From Acidobacteriota bacterium (lineage in GTDB: Bacteria > Acidobacteriota > Terriglobia > Terriglobales > Acidobacteriaceae), in the NCBI GenBank assembly GCA_021779695.1, contig JAJYAE010000071.1, positions 1-15,152 of the forward strand: a stretch of DNA of 15,152 nt, in the 5' to 3' direction. Both the position numbers and the translations under genes were made by a program. The first letter of the stretch is position 1. Each line of letters begins with the position of its first letter. The notes under the pieces are model-generated. The model was given only the letters and a program-made list of their open reading frames with translations, did not search any database and was not told the DNA's origin. Below, in pieces: positions 5,919-13,398 of the stretch.

Positions 5919-7816
5919 CCGGCAATTGGCGAACTGCCGGCAGGCGCGGTCTGCGAGATCGATGCCTTTGATGTCCCGCTGGGCTGCTCGCGGAGAACTT
6001 CGATGATTTGCTGGTTGAGGCGGTTGCGGACTTCGTAACGTTCCGATGCGCGAGTGACGTATCGGACTGAGGCATCCACGCCTGAAGACGTCGGATGCAT
6101 GTTGACCACCGGCGTAGCGGCGATGCGGCTAATGCTGTGGCCTCGCGCGCCCTGTCGCCACTCATTCTCCGCCAGGTGCACGTTCTGTTGTGTCTCGTCG
6201 AGCACGACCTTCAGGATGTGATCGACCTTTGCATGCAGGTCATCGGTAGCGGGAATGTTGACGGTAATTTCATCCCACATCCACTGGCCGGCGGTGGAAA
6301 AGTTGAAGTACTGGCCGCGGATGGCGTAACCATTCATGAAACTGGTGCGGCGGCCGGTCGGGAAGCCTTTATCGGCAAGGGTCTCGAGCATGGTTGTACT
6401 CATGAGGCCGACGTCAATCACCTCGCCGCCGATGCCGTTGATCTGCACCCAGTCTCCAACGTGAATGCCATTTTTGCCGATCAAGACAAACCAGCCCAGG
6501 AAGGCGAGGATGAAGTCCTGCATGACGATGGTGATGCCGGCGGTGGCGAGGCCGAGGATGGTGGTGGTCTGCTGCGGTGTTCCAAAGATGACGAGCAGAA
6601 TCAGGACCACGCCGATGGCCTGGGTACTCATTTCGAGGACGCTGCGGAGAGTGTGCATCTGACGGCGATCGAGCGCCGGATGGCCCAGCAGGTGTCGAAT
6701 CAGCGAGTCGAGCAGGATCATGCCGAGGCCGATGAAGGCGATGAGGGCAATGGACTGGAGGATCAGGTGCAACACGATGCGGTGCTGCAGCTGCACCTGC
6801 GAGGACCAGCGGGTATAGACATTGACGAGCTGCTGGCTCGTCTGAATGCGGTCATCGTAAATGCTCAGAATCTGGCGCTCAGCGCTGCGATTTTTGATGC
6901 TGGCCATCATCGACTCGTGACTGGCCTGCTGCGCGGCGGTTGGAGCGGAGTTTGCATCGACCTTGGCCTCCAGCGCGGCGTGCTGCGCGGTCAACGTCGC
7001 GATGTCGGCCTGGGTCTGCTGGATCGCCTGCCGCAGCAGTTGAGCGCGGTCGCGCTGGCTGAACCATGCTTCAATCCGCGCTGCGAGCGTGGCGTGCCTT
7101 TTGAGGGCAATCACGGCGACCTGCGTTCCGTCCTGTGCCTGGCTGTCGTACTGGCGCATGGAGGCTTCATGCTCGGCGAGTTCAGCCTGTATCTCTGTGC
7201 TTTTGTCACCCGAGACGCGGTCCAGTTCACGCTGGGCATCTGTCAGCTCATCGGTGTCGAGCCCGAGCTGAGCTTTGGCAACGTCGAGATCGCCACCTGC
7301 GGCAGGAGGTGTTGCACTTTGCGGAGCCGCGGGCGATGCGCCGGATTTTGGCGTCAGACTCTGGACGAGAGCCTGATCCTGCTGGATGAGCTGGTGGAGC
7401 TGGGCGATTCTGTTGGAGAGATCGAGCGCTCTGCCGGTGAGAGTGCGGTGCTGTGCCTCGAGACTGGCGAGGCGCAATGCGCAGGCAAATGCCTGATCCA
7501 CATCGTGGTCTGCAAGGCGTTCCGCATCGCGGGCGAACTCCGCCTCCTCGGCAGAGACCGCTAACGGGGCCAGCGCCTGCGCGGTCTGCCAGGGGCTGGT
7601 ATCCACCAGTTCGGGCTTGGCGGCCGTAGCGCGCCCTTTGGAGAGTCCCGGCAAAAAGGGTAGGTGTGCCATCGCGTCGCGCGTGGTCCACGCGAAGAAA
7701 AGCGAGATACAAAGCAGCGCAGCCAGCACTACGATGGAAATAATCCGCGTCTTGTCAAGGGTGCTTGAAGACGCTTTGACGTCCGGTAATGGACCGCTCG
7801 AGGACGACATTGCCAT
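5915..7816 (-). CDS. MscS-family mechanosensitive channel protein with long coiled-coil domain
   Basis: Inner-membrane protein of 633 residues, much longer than a minimal MscS (about 286). Order: short N-terminus, transmembrane helix (about 24-43), a long Gln/Ala/Glu-rich, probably periplasmic coiled-coil region (about 85-340) with a Pro/Ala/Ser break near 160-175, two transmembrane helices (about 346-370 and 395-412), then the pore helix and MscS beta domain (about 415-510; GLATAGITIVMQDFILAFLG, GKNGIHVGDWVQINGIGGEV, DVGLMSTTML) and a cytosolic C-terminal domain. It should open under membrane tension as a heptamer, releasing solutes in osmotic downshock. The start at ATG 7816 has GGAG two bases upstream; ATG 7810 has the same site at eight bases and is an equally good choice. 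An in-frame TTG at 7936 adds unsupported sequence. Its stop overlaps the his promoter. The exact subfamily is uncertain. Confidence 0.88.
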   Translation of the reverse strand: MAMSSSSGPLPDVKASSSTLDKTRIISIVVLAALLCISLFFAWTTRDAMAHLPFLPGLSKGRATAAKPELVDTSPWQTAQALAPLAVSAEEAEFARDAERLADHDVDQAFACALRLASLEAQHRTLTGRALDLSNRIAQLHQLIQQDQALVQSLTPKSGASPAAPQSATPPAAGGDLDVAKAQLGLDTDELTDAQRELDRVSGDKSTEIQAELAEHEASMRQYDSQAQDGTQVAVIALKRHATLAARIEAWFSQRDRAQLLRQAIQQTQADIATLTAQHAALEAKVDANSAPTAAQQASHESMMASIKNRSAERQILSIYDDRIQTSQQLVNVYTRWSSQVQLQHRIVLHLILQSIALIAFIGLGMILLDSLIRHLLGHPALDRRQMHTLRSVLEMSTQAIGVVLILLVIFGTPQQTTTILGLATAGITIVMQDFILAFLGWFVLIGKNGIHVGDWVQINGIGGEVIDVGLMSTTMLETLADKGFPTGRRTSFMNGYAIRGQYFNFSTAGQWMWDEITVNIPATDDLHAKVDHILKVVLDETQQNVHLAENEWRQGARGHSISRIAATPVVNMHPTSSGVDASVRYVTRASERYEVRNRLNQQIIEVLREQPSGTSKASISQTAPAGSSPIAG

Positions 7817-7938
7817 GACTCCATTGTTACAGGAAACTTGTGCTTGAAATGTGTAAAAATTCGCGACTGTCGGCCTTTGCGCCGGATTGCTTTGCGGCGC
7901 GGGTTGCGATTCGTCGCGGAGCATTGGAGAATGCAACT

Positions 7939-8271
7939 ATGCGCGCGCGGCTGCAAGTTGCGGTGTCGAGGATGGTAGTGTCTTGCGCCTGCGTGGCAGC
8001 CCTGTTGCAGGCATCTGCTCAAATGCAGGCTCAAGCTCAAGACCATGCAGGAGCAAGGCCGGCTGTGGCGCAGCAGGTGCGCGTTGATCTGAACCGCGCG
8101 AGCGTCGACGATCTACTAAAGCTTCCGGGGATGACGCGCACGTGGGCCGGCCGGATCGTGCGCTTCCGGCCCTACCGTGCGAAGAATGAATTGCTGGATC
8201 GCGGCGTGCTTCCCAGCGAAGTGTATGCGCGCATCAAGGATTCCATTGTTGCGCATCGCGACAAGCCATAG
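7939..8271 (+). CDS. Secreted ComEA-like helix-hairpin-helix protein
   Basis: Protein of 110 residues. Residues 1-27 look like a signal peptide (MRARLQVAVSRMVV, hydrophobic VVSCACVAALL, then ASA with likely cleavage before Gln28). A Gln/Ala-rich linker follows, then a helix-hairpin-helix unit from about residue 48 (VRVDLNRASVDDLLKLPGM, AGRIVRFRPYR, LPSEVYARIKDSIV). The motif 'VDLN-A-xxxL-xLPG' is characteristic of the ComEA/HHH_3 family, which binds DNA without sequence specificity, often in the periplasm during DNA uptake. Only one hairpin unit seems present. The ATG at 7939 has GGAG nine to ten bases upstream; an earlier in-frame GTG at 7840 would spoil the signal peptide. It is divergent from the MscS-type gene and ends four bases from the convergent RND gene. 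A role in competence is possible but not shown. Confidence 0.85.
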   Translation: MRARLQVAVSRMVVSCACVAALLQASAQMQAQAQDHAGARPAVAQQVRVDLNRASVDDLLKLPGMTRTWAGRIVRFRPYRAKNELLDRGVLPSEVYARIKDSIVAHRDKP

Positions 8272-8275
8272 ACGG

Positions 8276-11200
8276 CTAAGCAGCGCTGGATTGCGTATCT
8301 GCCGTTGCTCCGCGCCTTAGCAGCCTGCTGAGAATTACGTAAAGCACGGGGATGAAGAACAGGTTGAGGACGGTGGACAGCAACATGCCGCCCACGATGG
8401 TGGTTCCCACAGAGCGGCGTCCGAGCGCGCCCGCGCCGGTGGCGAAGACCAGCGGCAGCACGCCGAGGATAAAGGCGAAGGAGGTCATGAGAATGGGGCG
8501 CAGGCGCAATTCGGCGGCCTCGATAGCGGCTTCGGCAATGGAGCGGCCCTTGCGTCGCATTTGCTCGGCGAACTCCACGATGAGGATCGAGTTCTTTGCG
8601 GAAAGGCCGATCAGCATGACGAGGCCTATCTGGCAGTAGACGTCGTTGGACAGTCCGCGCAGCGAAACCAGGCCGAGTGCGCCCAGCACAGCCATGGGTA
8701 CGGCGAGCAGGATAATGAAGGGCAGCGCGAAGCTCTCGTATTGTGCCGAGAGCGTGAGGTAGACGACCAGGATACCGAGGCCGAAGATCAGCATGGCCTT
8801 GCCGCCGGATTCGATTTCATCGAGTGTGAGCCCGGTCCACTCGTATCTCATGCCGGGCAACATGACCTTCTTCGCCAGGTCCTCCATGCCCTGGATGCCC
8901 TGGCCGGAGCTGTAGCCGGGCGCGGGTGAGCCGTCGATCTCCACGGAGCGGAAGAGGTTGTAGTGCGAAATAACGGGCGGGCCGGAACTCTCAGTGACGG
9001 TGACCAGGTTGTCAAGCGTCACCATCTGGCCGCTGTCAGAGCGCACATAGTAGCTGTGCAGATCGTTGGCGGTCCTGCGGAATTGCTGATCGGCCTGCAC
9101 ATAAACGCGATAGGTGCGGTTGTTGAAGTCGAAGTCGTTTACGTACTGCGAGCCCATGAAGACGCCCAGCGTCGTGGTGATCTGCGAAAGCGGAATGTTC
9201 ATGGCCTTCGCCTTCTCGCGGTCGATGGTAACCAGCACCTGCGGGTCGTTTGCGGAGAAGGTGGTGAGCATTCCCGTGATGTCTTTGCGTGCGCGGGCGC
9301 CATTCACAATCTGGTGGGCCACGCGGTCCAGGTCAGAGAGTGTATTGACGCCGGTGTCCTGGAGCATGAACTGAAAGCCGCCAAAGCTGCCCACGCCGTT
9401 GACTGCGGGGGGCTGAATGATGGCAACGAGGCCTCCATCGGGAGCAAACATCAGGCTCTGCAGCTTGGGCGCAAGATCGGCCACAATGTCAGCCGCGGAG
9501 TGACCCTTCCCGCGCCGCTGGTCAGCTGGCGTTGTGCTGAGGAACATCATGCCCTGGTTGGACGCGCCGCCTGAGAAGCTGAAGCCCACCACGGAGAAGG
9601 CGCCAGCGATGTCGTGATTGCTGTAAAGGATGGCCTGCGCGCGGTCGGCCAGGGCCGAGGTGTAAGCGAGGGATGAACCGGGCGGCGCCTGCACGATGCA
9701 CATCAGGAAGCCCTGATCTTCCTGGGGAATGAAGCCGGTGGGAACGTGCTGATACGTCCACACCGTTGCGCCGAGGCCGCCGACGAAGACCAGCAGGAGA
9801 AGATAGCGCAGTTGCAAGGCGACGTGAATAGCCTTGGCATAGCTCTTGGCCAGCCAATCGATGAACTTGTCGGCTCCGTGAATGAAGGCAGCAAAGGCGC
9901 GCGAGATGGGGCGAATATGCAAAAAGTCCAACTGGTGCGGACGCGCCTCTTCACCGCGCAGGAAAAGGGCCGAGAGAGCGGGAGAGAGCGTGAGCGCGTT
10001 GAAGGCTGAAATCGCGATGGAGAAAGCGATGGTGAGCGAGAACTGCCGGTAGAGAATGCCCGTGGTGCCGGGGAAGAACGAGACCGGCACGAAGACGGCG
10101 ATCAGCACCAGCGATGTGGCGATGACGGCGCTGGTGACCTCTCCCATTGCGCGGGAGGTTGCTTCGTGCGGATCAGAGTGCTCCATGGCTATGTGGCGCT
10201 GCACATTCTCGATGACCACGATGGCGTCATCGACGACGAGCCCCGTGGCCAGCGTGATACCGAAGAGCGTGAGCGAGTTGATGGAGAAGCCGAAGAGCTT
10301 GATGAACGCGAAGGTACCGATGAGCGAAACCGGAATGGTGACTGCCGGAATGATGGTCGCGCGCCAGTCCAGCAGGAAGAGGAAGATGACGAGGATGACA
10401 ATTGCGATCGCTTCGCCCAGGGTGACCATCACCTCGCGAATGGAATCGCCCACGACGGTGGTGGAGTCAAAGGCCACAGCGTATTCGAGGCCGGGAGGAA
10501 AGCTCTTGGAGAGATCCTTCAAGACTGCCTTGGCCTTTGCATCCACGTCCAGCGCGTTGGCGTTGGAGAGCTGCTGCACGCCGATGCCCTGCGCGGCGTG
10601 CCCGTTGTACTTGAGGCTCGAACTGTAGTCCTCCGCGCCCACCTCGGCGTGCCCAATATCCTTGAGCAGAATGACGCCGTTGGCATTGTTTTTGACGATA
10701 ATTTTCTCAAACTCAACCGGGCTTGTAAGGCGGCCCACGACCCGGACCGGGATCTGATAAGCCTGTCGGGAGTCTGAGGGCGGCTGGCCCAGCTGGCCTG
10801 CGGGAATCTCGATGTTCTGCTCGGCCAGCGCGTTGACCACATCGAGCGCCGTGAGACCCTGCGCGGCGAGTTTGACCGGGTCGAGCCAGACACGCATGGC
10901 ATATTTGCGCTCGCCGAAGATCTCCACATCGCCTACGCCGGGCACGCGCTTGATGGCGTCTTTGACGTAGACGTCGAGATAGTTGGAGATGAACTCGTTT
11001 GAGTAGCGTCCGTCGCGGGTGAAGAAGCCGGCGCCGAAGACGAAGTTGCTGTTGGCCTTGCTGATGCTGATGCCGGTTGCATTGACCGCTGCGGGCAGGC
11101 GCCCGGTCACGCTGGCCACGCGGTTCTGCACGTCCACCGCTGCGATATTGAGGTCGTAGCCGGTCTGGAAGGTGACTGAAATCTGGCTCGTTCCGTTGTT

Positions 11201-11452
11201 GGTGCTGGAAGAGCTGATGTACCGCATGCCCTCGACGCCGTTGATGGACTCCTCGAGGGGAATGGTAACGGCCTTTTCCACGGTGTCTGCATTGGCGCCC
11301 ACGTAATTGGTGGTGACGCCGACCATCGGCGGAGCCAGGTTGGGGTACATGGAAATGGGCAGAGATGGAATGGAGATGGCGCCAGCCAGGATGATCATAA
11401 GCGCGCAAACCGTGGCGAAGACTGGCCGACGAATGAAGAAATCAACAAACAA
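8276..11452 (-). CDS. RND efflux pump, HAE1/AcrB type
   Basis: Inner-membrane proton/drug antiporter of 1058 residues, the normal length of AcrB-like pumps. It begins FVDFFIRRPVFA as the family does. Transmembrane helix 4 carries the proton-relay pair Asp408-Asp409 (GLVVDDAIVVIEN) and helix 10 the lysine Lys953 (IGLSAKNSILIVEF). The duplicated architecture with two large periplasmic loops is complete, ending in a Leu/Arg-rich tail. The start is TTG at 11452: no ATG or GTG lies close by, the family N-terminus begins exactly here, and AAGG stands six bases upstream. The gene follows the membrane-fusion gene by 95 bases on the same strand, forming an operon. Substrate cannot be told from sequence; HAE1 pumps usually export hydrophobic or amphiphilic compounds. 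Confidence 0.95.
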   Translation of the reverse strand: MFVDFFIRRPVFATVCALMIILAGAISIPSLPISMYPNLAPPMVGVTTNYVGANADTVEKAVTIPLEESINGVEGMRYISSSSTNNGTSQISVTFQTGYDLNIAAVDVQNRVASVTGRLPAAVNATGISISKANSNFVFGAGFFTRDGRYSNEFISNYLDVYVKDAIKRVPGVGDVEIFGERKYAMRVWLDPVKLAAQGLTALDVVNALAEQNIEIPAGQLGQPPSDSRQAYQIPVRVVGRLTSPVEFEKIIVKNNANGVILLKDIGHAEVGAEDYSSSLKYNGHAAQGIGVQQLSNANALDVDAKAKAVLKDLSKSFPPGLEYAVAFDSTTVVGDSIREVMVTLGEAIAIVILVIFLFLLDWRATIIPAVTIPVSLIGTFAFIKLFGFSINSLTLFGITLATGLVVDDAIVVIENVQRHIAMEHSDPHEATSRAMGEVTSAVIATSLVLIAVFVPVSFFPGTTGILYRQFSLTIAFSIAISAFNALTLSPALSALFLRGEEARPHQLDFLHIRPISRAFAAFIHGADKFIDWLAKSYAKAIHVALQLRYLLLLVFVGGLGATVWTYQHVPTGFIPQEDQGFLMCIVQAPPGSSLAYTSALADRAQAILYSNHDIAGAFSVVGFSFSGGASNQGMMFLSTTPADQRRGKGHSAADIVADLAPKLQSLMFAPDGGLVAIIQPPAVNGVGSFGGFQFMLQDTGVNTLSDLDRVAHQIVNGARARKDITGMLTTFSANDPQVLVTIDREKAKAMNIPLSQITTTLGVFMGSQYVNDFDFNNRTYRVYVQADQQFRRTANDLHSYYVRSDSGQMVTLDNLVTVTESSGPPVISHYNLFRSVEIDGSPAPGYSSGQGIQGMEDLAKKVMLPGMRYEWTGLTLDEIESGGKAMLIFGLGILVVYLTLSAQYESFALPFIILLAVPMAVLGALGLVSLRGLSNDVYCQIGLVMLIGLSAKNSILIVEFAEQMRRKGRSIAEAAIEAAELRLRPILMTSFAFILGVLPLVFATGAGALGRRSVGTTIVGGMLLSTVLNLFFIPVLYVILSRLLRRGATADTQSSAA

Positions 11453-11547
11453 TTGAAGCCTTCTTTCCTGTGTGCTGTAAGCAGGCGCGGCTTTCTCGGC
11501 TCTGCTTCATGCACTTTCGAAGTGGTTCTACCGGATGCCGCGCGCGC

Positions 11548-12633
11548 TCAGGCGCCCAGGAGAAGAACCGGCATTCCATTGACGAGAAACTGCGTGCTGG
11601 ACACAATCACGTTGTCGCCTGGGCTTAGCCCTGAGAGCACCGAGTAGGAGTTCCCTACCGTCTCCCCGAGCGTGACCGGCGTTTCCGCCGCGACCATGTG
11701 TCCGTTCACCTGGCGCGCGACAAAGACGAAGCTCTGGCCGCCCTGGCGGGTAACTGCGAGCACCGGAATGACAGCCATGGGCGCGCTGCTCCAGATGACG
11801 CGGGCCTTGACCATTTGCGCATTGCGCATGATTTCCTCAGAGGAGTGCACGGGCGCCTTGACCAGGATTCCCTGCAGGGTCGGGTCTACCTGGGGTGAGA
11901 GAAAGTCGACGCGCGTCTTGTCCAGCAGCTTGCCGTTGGTGTCTGAGATCTCAACATTCAGCCCCAGGCGCACCTGACTGGCGCGGTCGGTGGGCACATA
12001 AATATAGGCTTCCAGATCGCCCACTTCGTCCACGGTGGTGAGCATGGTGCTCGATGAGACGTAGTCGCCCACGTGGACCGGGATGTCGCCCACGATGCCG
12101 TCGAACGGCGCGCGGATGGTGTAGTAGGCCAACTGCTCTTCCTGGGTTTTGCGCAGTGCGACCGCCGCCTCGTAGTCCGCCTTCGAGTTGTTGTAGGCCT
12201 GCTGCTCCTGGTCGTAGGCGTCGCGGCTGGTGACCCCTGCGTCGAAAAGTTTGTGCTGCCGCTCGAGTTCAATGGCGTTGTAGTCAAACAGAGCTTTCTT
12301 CTGCTGCTCAGTGGCGCGCTGGGCCTGCACGGTAGCCAGTTGCGGCTGCGCGTCAATCGACATCATCGGCTGGCCGGACCGGACGCGCTCCCCTGAGCGA
12401 ACCAGAATCTGCGTGAGCCGGCCGCTCACCTGCGGCTGCAGGGTAGCCGAGCGGCGCGACTTGATGGTGGCCACGTACTGGCTGCTTTGCGCGACCGGCG
12501 CAAGGACCACAGCGAAAGTCTTCACCGGCATGGCTTGCATGCGAGCGCCTGCCGCCGGATCAGCCTGCTTTTGCTGGCAGCCACTCGCCAACGTCAAAAT
12601 ACCTGCACAATAGATACTAAAAATGCGTTTCAA
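11548..12633 (-). CDS. RND periplasmic adaptor (membrane-fusion) lipoprotein
   Basis: Protein of 361 residues with a lipoprotein signal: MKRIFSIYCAGILTLASGC, lipid-attached Cys19 in an LASGC box. Mature parts follow the AcrA/MexA order: barrel-sandwich half with ATLQPQVSGRLTQILVRSGE near 63-82, an alpha-helical hairpin rich in Gln, Lys and Glu (about 100-170), the returning lipoyl half IRAPFDGIVGDIPVHVGDYV, a beta-barrel and a membrane-proximal domain. It links the inner-membrane pump to an outer-membrane channel. The start is TTG at 12633, with GAGGG eight bases upstream and a good signal peptide right after it. No outer-membrane factor gene is adjacent, so the pump must borrow a TolC-like protein encoded elsewhere, or the gene lies outside this window. 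Confidence 0.93.
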   Translation of the reverse strand: MKRIFSIYCAGILTLASGCQQKQADPAAGARMQAMPVKTFAVVLAPVAQSSQYVATIKSRRSATLQPQVSGRLTQILVRSGERVRSGQPMMSIDAQPQLATVQAQRATEQQKKALFDYNAIELERQHKLFDAGVTSRDAYDQEQQAYNNSKADYEAAVALRKTQEEQLAYYTIRAPFDGIVGDIPVHVGDYVSSSTMLTTVDEVGDLEAYIYVPTDRASQVRLGLNVEISDTNGKLLDKTRVDFLSPQVDPTLQGILVKAPVHSSEEIMRNAQMVKARVIWSSAPMAVIPVLAVTRQGGQSFVFVARQVNGHMVAAETPVTLGETVGNSYSVLSGLSPGDNVIVSSTQFLVNGMPVLLLGA

Positions 12634-12689
12634 CGCAATATCCCTCGCTTGCTGCTTTCATGGTGTTCTGGATCACCTGCAGGACTGGG

Positions 12690-12704
12690 TTGCAGAAATT
12701 GCAA
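12690..12704. promoter_or_regulatory. Dyad TTGCA-N5-TGCAA, possible operator
   Basis: Perfect inverted repeat TTGCA GAAAT TGCAA, 57 bases upstream of the adaptor-gene TTG start. Size and symmetry would suit a dimeric repressor, but no regulator gene is adjacent and short dyads occur by chance. Confidence 0.3.
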
Positions 12705-12756
12705 GCCTGGCCGGTTACGATCCCGCGGCGGCTTCCGGCAATTCGATTTTCAGAAA

Positions 12757-12774
12757 CAGATACGCTCTTATCTG
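12757..12774. promoter_or_regulatory. Dyad CAGATA-N6-TATCTG, possible operator
   Basis: Perfect six-base arms with a six-base spacer, about 124 bases upstream of the efflux operon. Possibly a binding site for a dimeric regulator or part of the promoter; function unknown. Confidence 0.35.
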
Positions 12775-12992
12775 ACGCCCGGTTCAGCCCGAATGTCGCA
12801 AAAAACTTAGCGGAGGTGCGGTTGCCGGGGAAAAGCCAGCATCATGCCTGTTCACCGCGGAAGGCAATTAGGTTAAAGGTCTTCCTCGCGTCGAAGGCAT
12901 CCACCGATTCAGTCTTCTTCAGCCAGCTCACCGCAGGGCAGGAATGGGTTAGAAAAGCACAGCAAAAGGGGGCCGGCGACAAGGACGGAACT

Positions 12993-13021
12993 TTGACACT
13001 ACTCCGTTGAGTTGATAGCCT
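12993..13021 (+). promoter_or_regulatory. Likely promoter of tRNA-Glu
   Basis: Perfect -35 hexamer TTGACA (12993-12998), 17-base spacer, then TAGCCT (13016-13021), which matches three of six -10 positions (T1, A2, T6). The start would be about 40 bases before the mature tRNA 5' end. The -10 is weak, so this is tentative. Confidence 0.5.
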
Positions 13022-13068
13022 CGTAGATGGGCGTGTCCGGCTAACCTCAGGTTTCCACTCACCCTTGC

Positions 13069-13146
13069 GTCCCCGTCGTCTAGCCCGGCCTAGGACACCG
13101 CCCTTTCACGGCGATAACACGGGTTCAAATCCCGTCGGGGACGCCA
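13069..13146 (+). tRNA. tRNA-Glu (anticodon UUC)
   Basis: Cloverleaf read by eye. Acceptor GTCCCCG (13069-13075) pairs with CGGGGAC (13136-13142). Discriminator G13143 is followed by an encoded CCA (13144-13146). The anticodon loop is CTTTCAC with anticodon TTC, which decodes GAA/GAG. The T arm is ACGGG-TTCAAAT-CCCGT. The anticodon stem has one mismatch (C27:A43), and the D loop is slightly longer than in the E. coli homologue. The gene marks the left boundary of a lower-G+C region, as expected for a tRNA used as an integration site. Confidence 0.95.
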
Positions 13147-13156
13147 ATCAAATCAA

Positions 13157-13213
13157 TACGTTACGAGACGACCTCTGAGGTGACCCAGATTATGGTAACG
13201 TCTCGGTAACGTA
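13157..13213. repeat. Long imperfect inverted repeat just after tRNA-Glu
   Basis: TACGTTACGAGACG (13157-13170) is matched by its reverse complement CGTCTCGGTAACGTA (13199-13213) with one extra G. The 28-base interval holds a small palindrome ACCTC-T-GAGGT. GGTAACGT also occurs twice as a direct repeat (13194-13201 and 13205-13212). No T tract follows, so it is a poor intrinsic terminator. It might be a recombinase arm or core site, or an operator array for the downstream HTH protein. Confidence 0.55.
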
Positions 13214-13248
13214 TCTGCATCCCTCCAACTATCACAGACGTATCTGCA
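13209..13248 (+). repeat. Direct repeat ACGTATCTGCA (two copies)
   Basis: ACGTATCTGCA occurs at 13209-13219 and again at 13238-13248, 29 bases apart. The first copy joins the right arm of the larger inverted repeat. The spacing is close to three helical turns, which fits binding of a protein on one face of DNA, but this is only suggestive. Confidence 0.5.
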
Positions 13249-13398
13249 ACGTGTTAGGAGTCGTGGGTGTGATCGCCCCACAGTTTGTCGAGCAGTGCCT
13301 TATTCGATTACGCTTGCCGTCAGAGCACAGTTGATCTTATTTGACTTATGCTTCGAGGCGCACACAAGATCGAGTGCGGAAGCGAGTCGGGGTAAAGA

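Larger units (their letters stand above)
12634..13068. other. Non-coding stretch upstream of the efflux pair and tRNA-Glu
   Basis: 435 bases with no convincing gene on either strand. It holds two perfect dyads on the efflux side (12690-12704 and 12757-12774), the ribosome site of the adaptor gene (GAGGG, 12646-12642) and a likely tRNA promoter on the right (12993-13021). I saw no clear sigma70 promoter for the efflux operon by eye. Confidence 0.6.

Noticed and set aside
7817..7936. In-frame TTG at 7936 extending the MscS-type protein by 40 residues
   Set aside because: The added sequence looks non-conserved and runs almost to the divergent gene's start; ATG 7816 or 7810 has a GGAG site and leads directly to the transmembrane helix.
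7840..7938. GTG at 7840 as the start of the helix-hairpin-helix protein
   Set aside because: It would put 33 residues before the signal peptide; the ATG at 7939 has GGAG at a normal distance and gives a proper secretion signal.
12660..13010. Plus-strand frame of 116 codons upstream of tRNA-Glu
   Set aside because: No domain, no signal peptide, no clear ribosome site, and composition typical of intergenic DNA; it also overlaps the efflux upstream region and tRNA promoter.
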